This document shows positions 23,954 through 32,398 of a DNA stretch of 64,000 bases, piece by piece. Under the pieces are notes generated by a model. It saw only the letters and a list, made by a program, of their open reading frames with translations. It searched no databases and was not told the DNA's origin. Source of the DNA: Methylobacterium sp. E-005 (GTDB lineage Bacteria; Pseudomonadota; Alphaproteobacteria; Rhizobiales; Beijerinckiaceae); the NCBI RefSeq assembly GCF_022829725.1, contig NZ_JAKSYG010000153.1, forward strand, positions 1 through 64,000, in the 5' to 3' direction. The stretch's first letter is position 1. The number at the start of each line of letters is the position of its first letter. A program made the translations under genes and the position numbers.

Positions 23954-24660
23954 CGGCCGAGGAATACCTCGATCACCCGGGCATCGGCCCGCGCGCCCGC
24001 CATGCTGCCCTCGTAGAGGGTCCGGCCCTCGTGCAGGACCGTCACCCGGTCGGCGATGGCCTCGACGAAACCCATGTCGTGCTCGATCACGAGGATCGCC
24101 CGGTCCGGCCGGCGCAAGCGCCGGATCAGCGCGGCGGTCTGGGCGGTCTCGGCGTCGGAGAGCCCGGCCACGGGCTCGTCGAGGAGGAGCAGCGCCGGCT
24201 CGGCGGCCAGCACCATGCCGATCTCCAGCCACTGCTTCTCGCCGTGGGCGAGGCGGCCGGCCGGCACCGCGGCCCGGGGGCCGAGGCCGATCTCGCCGAG
24301 GATCGCGGCGATGCGGGCGGGACGGTCCCGGCTGGGGAGGGCGGGTCCGCAGCCGATCTCCAGATTCTCATGCACGGTGAGCGCCGGGAAGACGCTGGGC
24401 TTCTGGAACTTGCGCCGGACGCCGGCCTTCGCGATCTCCGCCTCGGAGCGCTGGGTGAGATCGACATGATCGCCCAGCATCACCCGGCCGGAGACCGGCT
24501 TGGTGACGCCTGAGATCACGTCGAGCAGCGTGGTCTTGCCGGCCCCGTTCGGGCCGATCACCGCCCGCACCTCGCCGGGATCCACGGCGAGCGAGACGGC
24601 GTCGAGGGCCGTGAACCGGCCGAAGGCGACGGTGAGGGCCTCGACCACGAGGGCGGTCAT
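23950..24660 (-). CDS. urtD: Urea/amide ABC transporter ATP-binding protein UrtD (system 1)
   Basis: A 236-residue ATPase starting at 24660 (MTALVVEALTVAFGRF), overlapping urtC by four bases. Walker A GPNGAGKTT is at 36-44. The branched-chain/urea subtype is shown by RRKFQKPSVFPALTVHENL and the degenerate signature LAHGEKQWLEIGM (UrtD carries SHGQKQWLEIG rather than LSGGQ). Walker B is LLLLDEPVAGLS and the switch His is in IEHDMGFVE. Works with UrtE, one on each permease. Confidence 0.93.
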   Translation of the reverse strand: MTALVVEALTVAFGRFTALDAVSLAVDPGEVRAVIGPNGAGKTTLLDVISGVTKPVSGRVMLGDHVDLTQRSEAEIAKAGVRRKFQKPSVFPALTVHENLEIGCGPALPSRDRPARIAAILGEIGLGPRAAVPAGRLAHGEKQWLEIGMVLAAEPALLLLDEPVAGLSDAETAQTAALIRRLRRPDRAILVIEHDMGFVEAIADRVTVLHEGRTLYEGSMAGARADARVIEVFLGR

Positions 24661-25757
24661 CGGGCGCCCCGCAGCCAGGTCGGGCGCGGGCGCAAGCCCA
24701 CGAGATCGAGGAGCCCGTTCGGCAGGACCAGCACCACGAGGAGCACCAGCCCCGACAGGATGAACGGCCACGCCTCCGGCATCGCGGCGCTGAGCCAGAA
24801 CTTCAGGCCGTTGACGAGGATCGCGCCGATCACCGCTCCGCCGAGCCGCCCCAGGCCGCCGATCGCCACCCAGACGGCAATCTCGATGGACAGGTCGGGC
24901 GCCAGCACCCGCGGGTTGATGATGCCGACCTGCGGCACGTAGAGGATGCCGGCGAGCGCCGCGATCATCGCCGAGAGGCACCAGATCCCGAGCTTGAGCC
25001 GGGTGGTGCTGAAGCCCAGCGTGCGCAGGCGGGTCTCGTCGTCGCGGCAGGCGAGCATCCGCCGCCCGATCGCGCTGCCGACGAGGAGCCGCGTGCCCAT
25101 GAGCACCGCCGCCAGCGTCAGGAGGGCGGCGACGGCGAGGCCCGTGACCACGCCGGGGGACCCCATCGGCCAGCCGAACAGCAGCGGGAAGCCGGTCATG
25201 CCGTTGTTGCCGCCGAGGCCGGTATCGTTGCGGTACATCAGCAGCATCGCGACGTAGACGAGCGCCTGGCTGATGATCGAGAAGTAGACGCCGTTCACCC
25301 GCGAGCGGAACGAGGCGAGCCCGAACACGAAGGCCACGAGGCCGGCGACTGCCAGGGCGAGGACGAAGGCGTACGGCGCGTGGTCGAGGCCCGCCCAGTA
25401 GGCCGGCAGGCGCGTCCAGCCCATGAACTGCACGAAGTCCGGCAGCACGCCGGTGGCGGCCACGCCCTGGGCCAGCAGATGCATGGCGCAGACATAGCCG
25501 CCGATGGCGAAGAACAGCCCGTGCCCCAGGCTGAGGATCCCGAGATAGCCCCAGACCAGATCCAGCGACACGGCGAGGATCGCGAAGGCGGCGAGCTGGC
25601 CGAGCGCGTTGACGAGGTACGGCGCGGGCGGCGCCACGAGGAGGGCCGCCGCGGCGGCGAGGCAGAGCCCGACGAGCCCGGCCACCAGGGGATCGCGTAC
25701 GGCGCGCCCCGCCGGTCCGGCGGGGGCGGCGAGGGCGGTCTGCGCGGCGCCGCTCAT
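24657..25757 (-). CDS. urtC: Urea/amide ABC transporter permease UrtC (system 1)
   Basis: A 366-residue inner-membrane permease of the LivM/UrtC type with about nine membrane helices. Conserved segments are VWGYLGILSLGHGLFFAIGGY (G-Y-x-G-x-x-S-L-G-H motif), YFSIISQALVY and the cytoplasmic EAA-like coupling loop around RDDETRLRTLGF. UrtC pairs with UrtB to form the channel. It overlaps urtB by four bases and urtD by four bases. Confidence 0.93.
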   Translation of the reverse strand: MSGAAQTALAAPAGPAGRAVRDPLVAGLVGLCLAAAAALLVAPPAPYLVNALGQLAAFAILAVSLDLVWGYLGILSLGHGLFFAIGGYVCAMHLLAQGVAATGVLPDFVQFMGWTRLPAYWAGLDHAPYAFVLALAVAGLVAFVFGLASFRSRVNGVYFSIISQALVYVAMLLMYRNDTGLGGNNGMTGFPLLFGWPMGSPGVVTGLAVAALLTLAAVLMGTRLLVGSAIGRRMLACRDDETRLRTLGFSTTRLKLGIWCLSAMIAALAGILYVPQVGIINPRVLAPDLSIEIAVWVAIGGLGRLGGAVIGAILVNGLKFWLSAAMPEAWPFILSGLVLLVVLVLPNGLLDLVGLRPRPTWLRGAR

Positions 25758-27373
25758 CGCCGCCGCCGCACGGCGAACAAACCCTCGGGCCGGCGCTGCA
25801 GGAACAGGATGATGCCGACCAGCACGATCACCTTGGCGGCGACGGCCCCGGAGATCGGCTCGATCAGCACGTTGGCGCCTCCGACTCCGAGGGCCGCCAC
25901 CAGCGTCCCGAGGAGGCTGCCGACGCCGCCCAGCACCACGACCATGAAGCTGTCGACGATGAAGCCCGCGCCCATGCCGGGATTGACGCTGTAGATCGGG
26001 CAGAGCGCCACCCCGGCGAGGCCTGCGAGCCCCGAGCCCAGCCCGAAGGCGAGCCGGTCGATGCGGCGGGTCGGCAGGCCGAGGCAGGCCGCCATGTCGC
26101 GGTTCTGGGTCACCGCGCGGATGTCGAGACCGAGCGGCGTGCGGCGCAGGATCAGGAGCGTCAGGACGAGGGTCGCCACTGCGAAGCCGATGGCGAAGAG
26201 GCGGTTCCAGGTCATGACGAAGTCGGCGTAAAGCGGCACGCCGCCGCTGACATAGGCCGGCATGACGAATTGCAGGTTCTGGGTGCCGACCGTCACGCGC
26301 ACGAGGTTCACCAGGAACAGGCTCACCGCCCAGGTGGCCAGCAGGCTCATGAGCGGCCGCCGGTAGAGGTGGCGCAGGATCAGCGCCTCGACCGTGATCC
26401 CCACCAGGGCGACCGCTCCGAAGGCGACCGGGATGGCGGCGAACAGGTAGAGGTCGAGCAGGCCGGGGGCGAAGCGCCGGAAGGCCTCCTGCACACCGTA
26501 GGTGGCATAGGCGCCGAGCATGATGAACTCGCCCTGGGCGAGGTTGATCACGCCCATCAGCCCGAAGATGATCGCGAGCCCGGCCGCCGCCATGAACAGG
26601 ATGCTGGCGAAGCTCAGGCCGTTATAGACGACCGCGAGGCCGTCGCCGATCGCCACCGCCCGGGAGACCTTGGCGAGCCCCGCATCCAGCGCCGCCCGGA
26701 AGGCCGGGTCGGCGGCGTAGGCGGGATCGCCCTTGAGGGCCGCGAGCCGCGCCTGCGCGGTCCCCGAGGGGCTCGCGGCCACGGCCGCGATGGCCGCCCG
26801 ACGCCGGGCCGGATCGGGCGACGACAGGGCGGTCGCCTGGGCGAGGCCGGCGATCGTCGCTTTCAGCCCAGCATCCGTCTCCGCGTCCCGCGCCCGGTCG
26901 AGCAAAGCCGCCGGGACGGTGGCGATGCGGCGCTCCACCACCGCCAGCCCGGCGGCGCGGGCGGCCGGATCCGGGCCGGTCAGCAGGGCGACGGCGCCGC
27001 GCGCGGTCTCGATTACGGCGCGCTGGCGCAGGCCGAGGACCGGCGCGCGCGCCTCCGGGGCCGGCCGGACCGCGCCGGTGAGCGCGTCATGTCCCTCCGG
27101 CGCGCCGGGCCGGTCGAGCAGGAGGGCGCCGTCCGCCGGGCAGGACAGGCGGCGCTCGGCCAGCGCACCGAGGAGCCGGCCAGCGAAGGTGAGATCGTCC
27201 GCCGGCAGATCCCCGCCGGCCTGGACGAGGCCCTCGGCCCCGCGAACCTGCGCGGCGCCGTCCCCGCACAGATCCGCCGCGAAGCGCGCTCGATCGAGGG
27301 GCGCGGCGGCGGCCGGAGCCGTCAGCAGCGCGAGACAGCAGAGGGCCAGGAGCGCGCGGAGCGGCTCAACCAT
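25754..27373 (-). CDS. urtB: Urea/amide ABC transporter permease UrtB, long form (system 1)
   Basis: A 539-residue permease. A signal peptide (residues 1-23) leads into a helical, Ala-rich domain of about 220 residues that should lie in the periplasm (RLLGALAERRLSC, ATVPAALLDRARDAETDAG). The canonical LivH-type permease begins near residue 245 (VVYNGLSFASILFMAAAGLAIIFGLMGVINLAQGEFIMLGAY). This extension is known in UrtB of the urea-transporter family. The second system's UrtB lacks it. It overlaps urtA by eight bases. Confidence 0.92.
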   Translation of the reverse strand: MVEPLRALLALCCLALLTAPAAAAPLDRARFAADLCGDGAAQVRGAEGLVQAGGDLPADDLTFAGRLLGALAERRLSCPADGALLLDRPGAPEGHDALTGAVRPAPEARAPVLGLRQRAVIETARGAVALLTGPDPAARAAGLAVVERRIATVPAALLDRARDAETDAGLKATIAGLAQATALSSPDPARRRAAIAAVAASPSGTAQARLAALKGDPAYAADPAFRAALDAGLAKVSRAVAIGDGLAVVYNGLSFASILFMAAAGLAIIFGLMGVINLAQGEFIMLGAYATYGVQEAFRRFAPGLLDLYLFAAIPVAFGAVALVGITVEALILRHLYRRPLMSLLATWAVSLFLVNLVRVTVGTQNLQFVMPAYVSGGVPLYADFVMTWNRLFAIGFAVATLVLTLLILRRTPLGLDIRAVTQNRDMAACLGLPTRRIDRLAFGLGSGLAGLAGVALCPIYSVNPGMGAGFIVDSFMVVVLGGVGSLLGTLVAALGVGGANVLIEPISGAVAAKVIVLVGIILFLQRRPEGLFAVRRRR

Positions 27374-28592
27374 AGGGGCTGAACGGGACCGGCGCGGGGG
27401 CGTTCGGGGATTGCCAGAGCACGTCGAAGCCGCGCTTCTCGTTGACCGAGCCGATGAACACGCCGCGAGAGACGTAATTGTTCTCCCCCGTCATGGTCAG
27501 CGTGTAGCCGGACGGGTCGTCGAAGCTCAGCCCCGCGAAGGCCTTGCGCACCTCCGGCACCGCGAAGGAGCCGGCCTTGGCGGCGGCGAGCGCCCAGAGG
27601 TTGACGCTGTCATAGGCCGAGACCATCGGGTCGATCACCGTGTCGGCGCTGAACGGGACGTTCTTGGCCTTCACGTAGGCGGCCCAGTCGGCGAGGAATT
27701 TCCGGTTGCGCTCGCCCTTGGCGGCCTGGAGATAGGCCCAGCAATTCAGGTGGCCGACGAGCTTTCCGGTATCGAGCCCTTCGAGATCGGCCTCCACCAT
27801 GTCGAGGCCGAGGATCGGCACGTCGGTGGCGCTGATGCCCTGGTTGGCGAATTCGCGCAGGAAGTCGGGGATCGAGGAGCCCACGACGGTGAGCACCACG
27901 ATCGCCTGACCGCCCGGCTGGCTGGCGAAGCTGCGGACCTGATTCACCAGCGTCTGGAAGTTCGAGAAGCCGAACGGCACGTATTCCTCGCGCCACGCGC
28001 TCTCGGGGATGCCCTTGCTCTTCCAGTAACCCTTGAGCTGCTTGTTGATCGTGCGCGGCCAGACGTAGTCCGAGCCGATCATGAAGAAGCGCTTCGCCCC
28101 GACCCCGTCCGGGCCCATCAGGTAATCGACCGCCGGCAGCACCGAACTCGCGGGCGGCGAGTTCACGTAGACGACGTTCTTGGAGTTCTCGTCGCCCTCG
28201 AAATGGAGCGGGTAGAACAGCAGCCCGTCATTCTGCTCGACCACCGGCAGCACCGACTTGCGCGACACGGAGGTCCAGCACCCGAACAGGGCCGCGACCT
28301 TCTCCTGTTGCAGCATCTGACGGCCGACCTGGGCGTAGAGCGGCCAGTCGGAGGCGGGATCGGAGGTCAGCACCTCGATCTGGCGGCCGTTGACGCCGCC
28401 GCGCCCGTTGATCTCGTCGGCGGCCATGCGGACCACGTGGTTCAGCCGGCCCTCGAGATTGGCCATCGTGCCCGATGACGAGAACAGGCAGCCGAGCTTG
28501 ACGGTGTCGGCCGCGAAGGCCGGGCGGATGAGGGCCGGGGCCGCCAGCAGCGCCGCCGTGCCGACGAAGCCGCGCCGCGTGAGATGCGTCAT
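27366..28592 (-). CDS. urtA: Urea/amide ABC transporter substrate-binding protein UrtA (system 1)
   Basis: A 408-residue periplasmic binding protein. ATG at 28592 gives a twin-arginine/Sec signal (MTHLTRRGFVGTAALLAAPALIRPAFA); the longer frame is rejected. UrtA family signatures are LGCLFSSSGTMANLEGRL, LFGCWTSVSRKSVLPVVEQNDGLLFYP and FFMIGSDYVWPRTINKQ. UrtA and the related AmiC/FmdD amide-binding proteins are alike in sequence, so urea and short amides (formamide, acetamide) are both possible. The first gene of a five-gene operon read leftward; it is divergent from the M20 amidohydrolase at 28948. Confidence 0.92.
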   Translation of the reverse strand: MTHLTRRGFVGTAALLAAPALIRPAFAADTVKLGCLFSSSGTMANLEGRLNHVVRMAADEINGRGGVNGRQIEVLTSDPASDWPLYAQVGRQMLQQEKVAALFGCWTSVSRKSVLPVVEQNDGLLFYPLHFEGDENSKNVVYVNSPPASSVLPAVDYLMGPDGVGAKRFFMIGSDYVWPRTINKQLKGYWKSKGIPESAWREEYVPFGFSNFQTLVNQVRSFASQPGGQAIVVLTVVGSSIPDFLREFANQGISATDVPILGLDMVEADLEGLDTGKLVGHLNCWAYLQAAKGERNRKFLADWAAYVKAKNVPFSADTVIDPMVSAYDSVNLWALAAAKAGSFAVPEVRKAFAGLSFDDPSGYTLTMTGENNYVSRGVFIGSVNEKRGFDVLWQSPNAPAPVPFSPYG

Positions 28593-28947
28593 CAGACCCG
28601 AAGCTCCTGTGAACGACGGGTCGATTGTCGGCCGAGGTCCGGGGGACGGGAAGGTCAAAGAGGCTGCAGGCCGGTGGTGACCTTGCGCATATTGGCGGCA
28701 TTTGTGCGCGCTGCGGGCGGTCATCCGGCGAGAACGTCAAAATTCTCGTATGGCGTCGCAGATCTGTGCCGCCCGGAGCGTAATGGCGACGGCAGGCCTG
28801 CACCCTGCAACGGGGTCGATCGGAGGTCGGGTCGGATTGCGTGCGGGGCGGCGGCCGGGGTGCCTCCAATGTGTGCCGCGCCGGCATGGAAGTGGCAAGG
28901 TGGCGCCGTCGCGGTCCGCCCCGGACCCGCGCACCGGGAGCGGCGGG
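28593..28947. other. Divergent intergenic region between urtA and an M20 carbamoylase
   Basis: This 355-base region separates the two oppositely read transcription units and should hold promoters for both. No clear -35/-10 pair, hairpin or repeat is evident. A plus-strand open frame runs through it into the carbamoylase but lacks a ribosome-binding site and protein-like composition. Confidence 0.4.
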
Positions 28948-30234
28948 ATGAACACGGTATCGGCGATCGGCACGGCGGTCCGTGCGCAGCGGGGCCGGGT
29001 GGAGGCGCTGTTCGACGCCCTCGCCCGGTGCGGCCGGACCGATCCCGGGTTCACGCGGCCCTCCTACAGCCCTGAGGAGACCGAGGCGCACGCGGTGGTG
29101 ACGCGCTGCGCCGCCGATCTCGGCCTCGCGATCGGGCGCGACGCGGCCGCCAACACAACCCTGACGCTGCCGGGGCGGGACCGGAGCCTGCCGCCGATCC
29201 TGATCGGCTCCCACCTCGACACCGTCGCCCGGGGCGGCAACTTCGACGGCGCCGCCGGGGTGGTGGCCGGGCTCGCCGCCGTCGCGGCGCTCGGCGCGCT
29301 GGAACTGACCCCGGCGCGCGACATCACCGTCATGGGCATCCGCGCCGAGGAGAGCGTCTGGTTCCAGGTCTCCTACATCGGCAGCCGGGCGGCGCTGGGC
29401 ACCCTGCCGGAGGGGGCGCTCGACGTCGCCCGGATTGACGACGGCCTGAGCCTCGCCACGCATATCGCCCGCGCAGGCGGCGACGTCGATGCGCTGCGGC
29501 GCGGGCCGCCCGCCCTCGACGCCGCCGCGATCCACGCGTTCCTGGAGGTTCATATCGAGCAGGCGCCGAGCCTGGAGGAGGCCGGGATCCCGGTCGGCCT
29601 CTGCACCGGGATTCCCGGCAACGTCCGCTATCCCGATGTCCGGATCGTCGGGCGCCCCGATCATGTCGGCACGCCCCGCCGTTTCCGCCGCGATGCCGCC
29701 ATGGCAGGTGCCGAGATCGCCCTGGCCCTCGACCGGGTCTGGGCTGCGCGCGAGGCAGAGGGCTGCCCGATGGCCGTCACCTTCGGCCGGTTCCACACCG
29801 ATGCCGCGGTCCATGGCCTGACCACCGTCCCAGGCGCGTTCCGCTTCAGCCTCGATATGCGCGCCTATACGGCCGTGGTTCTGGCGGAGCTGGAGACGGC
29901 GTTCCTCGCGGCCGTGGCGGAGGTCTCCGAGCGCCGCGGCGTGACGGTGGCGCTCGGCCCCCGCGCCGAGGCGGGGGTCGGCGCGGTCTGTCCCCGGATC
30001 CGCGATGGCCTCGCGGCGGCCGCGGAGGCGCTCGGCATCGCCATCCGGCCCCTCGGCAGCCCGGCCTCGCACGACGCGGCCGCCTTCGCCAAGGCCGGCG
30101 TGCCGATGGCCATGCTGTTCGTGCGCAATGCCAACGGCAGCCACAACCCCGACGAGGCCATGGCGACCGACGATCTCCTCGACGCCGCCGCGATCCTCAC
30201 CGCCTGGCTGGTGGCGGAGACCTGCGGGGGCTGA
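28948..30234 (+). CDS. M20-family N-carbamoyl-amino-acid hydrolase / allantoate amidohydrolase
   Basis: A 428-residue zinc amidohydrolase of the hydantoinase/carbamoylase group. It should split N-carbamoyl compounds to ammonia, CO2 and amino acid (or allantoate to ureidoglycolate). The first metal site has His89 in GSHLDT and Asp100 in GNFDGAAG; Glu134-Glu135 in IRAEESVWF supply catalysis and metal binding. The dimerisation region follows (AFLEVHIEQAPSLEEAG), and the C-terminal site is SHDAAAFA. Start at ATG 28948, with GGGAG 7-11 bases upstream. It is paired with the cyclic amidase on the other strand, converging 11 bases apart. Which ureide is used cannot be told. Confidence 0.88.
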   Translation: MNTVSAIGTAVRAQRGRVEALFDALARCGRTDPGFTRPSYSPEETEAHAVVTRCAADLGLAIGRDAAANTTLTLPGRDRSLPPILIGSHLDTVARGGNFDGAAGVVAGLAAVAALGALELTPARDITVMGIRAEESVWFQVSYIGSRAALGTLPEGALDVARIDDGLSLATHIARAGGDVDALRRGPPALDAAAIHAFLEVHIEQAPSLEEAGIPVGLCTGIPGNVRYPDVRIVGRPDHVGTPRRFRRDAAMAGAEIALALDRVWAAREAEGCPMAVTFGRFHTDAAVHGLTTVPGAFRFSLDMRAYTAVVLAELETAFLAAVAEVSERRGVTVALGPRAEAGVGAVCPRIRDGLAAAAEALGIAIRPLGSPASHDAAAFAKAGVPMAMLFVRNANGSHNPDEAMATDDLLDAAAILTAWLVAETCGG

Positions 30235-30245
30235 GAAAGTGCCCG

Positions 30246-31565
30246 TCAGGCGGCAAAGCACGCGAGGGCGCCGGTCGGCGTGCCGAGCACCGTGTCGTCG
30301 CGCATCACGAGGCGGCCGCGTACGATCGTGGCCATCGGCCAGCCGGTGACATCGGTGCCGGCAAACGGCGTCCAGCCGCAGGGCGAGACGATCCAGGATT
30401 CCTCGATCCGGCGGCGGGCTTTCAGGTCCACGAGGGTGAAGTCGGCGTCGTAGCCGGCGGCGATCCGGCCCTTGCCGGCGAGGCCGTAGACCCGGGCCGG
30501 GCCGGCCGCCATCAGGTCGACGAGGCGCGCCAGCGACAGGCGCCCGGCCGCCACGTGGTCGAGCATGATCGGCACCAGGGTCTGGACCCCGGTGAGGCCG
30601 GCCGGGCAATCCGGCCAGGGCTGCTCCTTGGCGGCCCGCGCGTGGGGCGCGTGATCGCTGCCGACCGTGTCGACGGTCCCGTCGCGGATCGCCGCCCACG
30701 CCGCCGCCCGATGCCGCTCGCCGCGGATCGGCGGGTTCATCACGCCGAAGCCGCCCAGCGTGTCGTAGCAGTCCGGGGCCACCTGGGTGAGGTGATTGAC
30801 CAGAACCTCGACGGTGGCGACGTCGCGGAAGTCGCGGAGATAGGCGAGTTCCTCGGCGGTGGAGACGTGCAGGATGTGGGTCGCCCGCCCGGTCTCCCGC
30901 GCAAGTGCCATGAGGCGCCGCGTGCCCAGGAAGGCGCATTCCTCGTCCCGCCATTCCATGTGGGTCCGGTAGGGCTGGCCCCGGCTGAACAGCGCCTTGC
31001 GGGCCTGGAGCCGGTCCTCGTCCTCGCTGTGGAAGGCCATGCGCCGATGGCCCGAACGCATCGCCCGCTCGAGATGGGCGTCGTCCTCGATCATCAGCGC
31101 GGCCGTGGAGCTGCCGGCAAAGACCTTGACGGCACAGACCCCCGGCTCCCGCTCCAGGGCCGCGAGGGCATCGATGTTGGTCTTGGTGCCCGCCACGTAG
31201 AGGCCGATGTCGCACCAGCTCCGGCCTGCCACGTAGGTGCGCTTCCAGGCGAGGCGCTCGTTATCGGCGATCGGCGGGACGGTGTTGGGCATGTCGAACA
31301 GGGTGGCGATCCCGCCCAGCACCGCGGCCCGCGTGCCGGTCTCGATCGTCTCCACCGCCGGGTCGCCGGGATCGCGCAGGTGGACGTGGCTGTCGATCAG
31401 GCCGGGCAGGACATGCAGGCCCGCGGCGTCGATCACCGTTTCCGCGGTGGCCTCGGCCGACGTCGCGAGGTCCGCGATGCGCCCGTCGCGGACACCGAGA
31501 TCGATCGCCTCGGTGCCCCAGGGGGTGACGCAGGTGCCGCCGCGGATCAGCAGGTCGTAGTGCAT
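30246..31565 (-). CDS. Dihydroorotase-family cyclic amidohydrolase
   Basis: A 439-residue metal-dependent hydrolase of cyclic amides (dihydroorotase/hydantoinase/allantoinase superfamily). The first metal motif is His60-x-His62 in DSHVHLRDPG. Lys147 in AVKVFAGSST is the probable carbamylated bridging lysine. Further ligands are in HILHVSTAEE and the Asp of GSDHAPH. Most like the dihydroorotase-like proteins of rhizobia that are distinct from the biosynthetic PyrC. In the ureide context (M20 carbamoylase and hydantoin racemase as neighbours) its substrate may be a hydantoin or dihydropyrimidine. Precedes no other gene on the same strand within 10 bases; the racemase lies 13 bases upstream. Confidence 0.85.
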   Translation of the reverse strand: MHYDLLIRGGTCVTPWGTEAIDLGVRDGRIADLATSAEATAETVIDAAGLHVLPGLIDSHVHLRDPGDPAVETIETGTRAAVLGGIATLFDMPNTVPPIADNERLAWKRTYVAGRSWCDIGLYVAGTKTNIDALAALEREPGVCAVKVFAGSSTAALMIEDDAHLERAMRSGHRRMAFHSEDEDRLQARKALFSRGQPYRTHMEWRDEECAFLGTRRLMALARETGRATHILHVSTAEELAYLRDFRDVATVEVLVNHLTQVAPDCYDTLGGFGVMNPPIRGERHRAAAWAAIRDGTVDTVGSDHAPHARAAKEQPWPDCPAGLTGVQTLVPIMLDHVAAGRLSLARLVDLMAAGPARVYGLAGKGRIAAGYDADFTLVDLKARRRIEESWIVSPCGWTPFAGTDVTGWPMATIVRGRLVMRDDTVLGTPTGALACFAA

Positions 31566-31578
31566 CGCCGGGTCCTTC

Positions 31579-32259
31579 CTAGGGGGCCGTCTTGAGCAGC
31601 ACCGCCCCGAGGGCGGCCGCCACCGCCTGCTGGCAGGGCTCGATCACCGGACACCCGGCCGCCCGCTCGACCGCGGCCCGGTGCGGCGCCATGCCGGCGC
31701 AGCCCAGCACGAGGACGTCGGCACCGTCGCGCGCGACCAGGAGCCGTGCCGCCGCGATCAGGCGATCCCGGATGGCCTCACCCGCGGTCTCCTTTGCCTG
31801 CGCCTCCACCGGCCGGCTGCCGGCGTAGCGCGCGCCGAGGCCCATCTGGCGGACCATCCGGCGCTGGCGCCGCACGCTGCCCTCCGACAGGGCGATGATC
31901 CCGAAGCGTTCGCCGAGGGTGAGCGACCGGAGGAGGCCCCACTCGGCGATGCCCATCACGGGCCGGCCGCCGGCGACCTCGCGGGCGGTGTGCAGGCCCG
32001 GGTCGCTGAAGCAGGCGATGACGAAGGCGTCCGCCCCGTCGGCCGCGATGCGCCGGGCGAGCGGCATCACCACGGAATCGGCGTCCTGCTGGGACCCGAT
32101 GCTGGCCGGCCCCTTGGGCAGGTCCGTCACGGCGATGGCGGGGCCGCCGGCGAGGCGCAGCGGGTCCAGCGCCGCGTCGATGGCGGCCGTCACCGCCCGG
32201 GAGGAATTGGGGTTGATCACCAGGATGCGCGTGGATCTGACCGCGCCGGGCTGTTGCAT
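31579..32259 (-). CDS. Asp/Glu/hydantoin racemase family protein
   Basis: A 226-residue cofactor-independent racemase. The start at 32259 is preceded by CAGGAGGTGGC, a strong ribosome site; the longer frame is rejected. The two catalytic cysteines of the family are present: Cys83 in VIACFSDPG and Cys187 in VLGCAGM. The N-terminus is RILVINPNSS. Members racemise hydantoins or allantoin (HpxA type), which would feed both enantiomers to a stereospecific cyclic amidase. It lies 13 bases upstream of the dihydroorotase-like gene in line, so the two are probably one transcript. Confidence 0.85.
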   Translation of the reverse strand: MQQPGAVRSTRILVINPNSSRAVTAAIDAALDPLRLAGGPAIAVTDLPKGPASIGSQQDADSVVMPLARRIAADGADAFVIACFSDPGLHTAREVAGGRPVMGIAEWGLLRSLTLGERFGIIALSEGSVRRQRRMVRQMGLGARYAGSRPVEAQAKETAGEAIRDRLIAAARLLVARDGADVLVLGCAGMAPHRAAVERAAGCPVIEPCQQAVAAALGAVLLKTAP

Positions 32260-32398
32260 GCCACCTCCTGCGGAACCGGCGCGAAGGCCCGCCGCTGACG
32301 AGAGTGGCCGGCGCGATGCGAAACCCGGGCCGTCCCCCCGGTGCAACCCGGAAGGCACCGATCTTGCCCATTCCAGCGACCCAGAGGAGAGGTGATCG

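Noticed and set aside
28228..31215. A 995-residue minus-strand frame across the carbamoylase and cyclic-amidase genes
   Set aside because: It joins shadow translations of several real genes on both strands and has no domain of its own.
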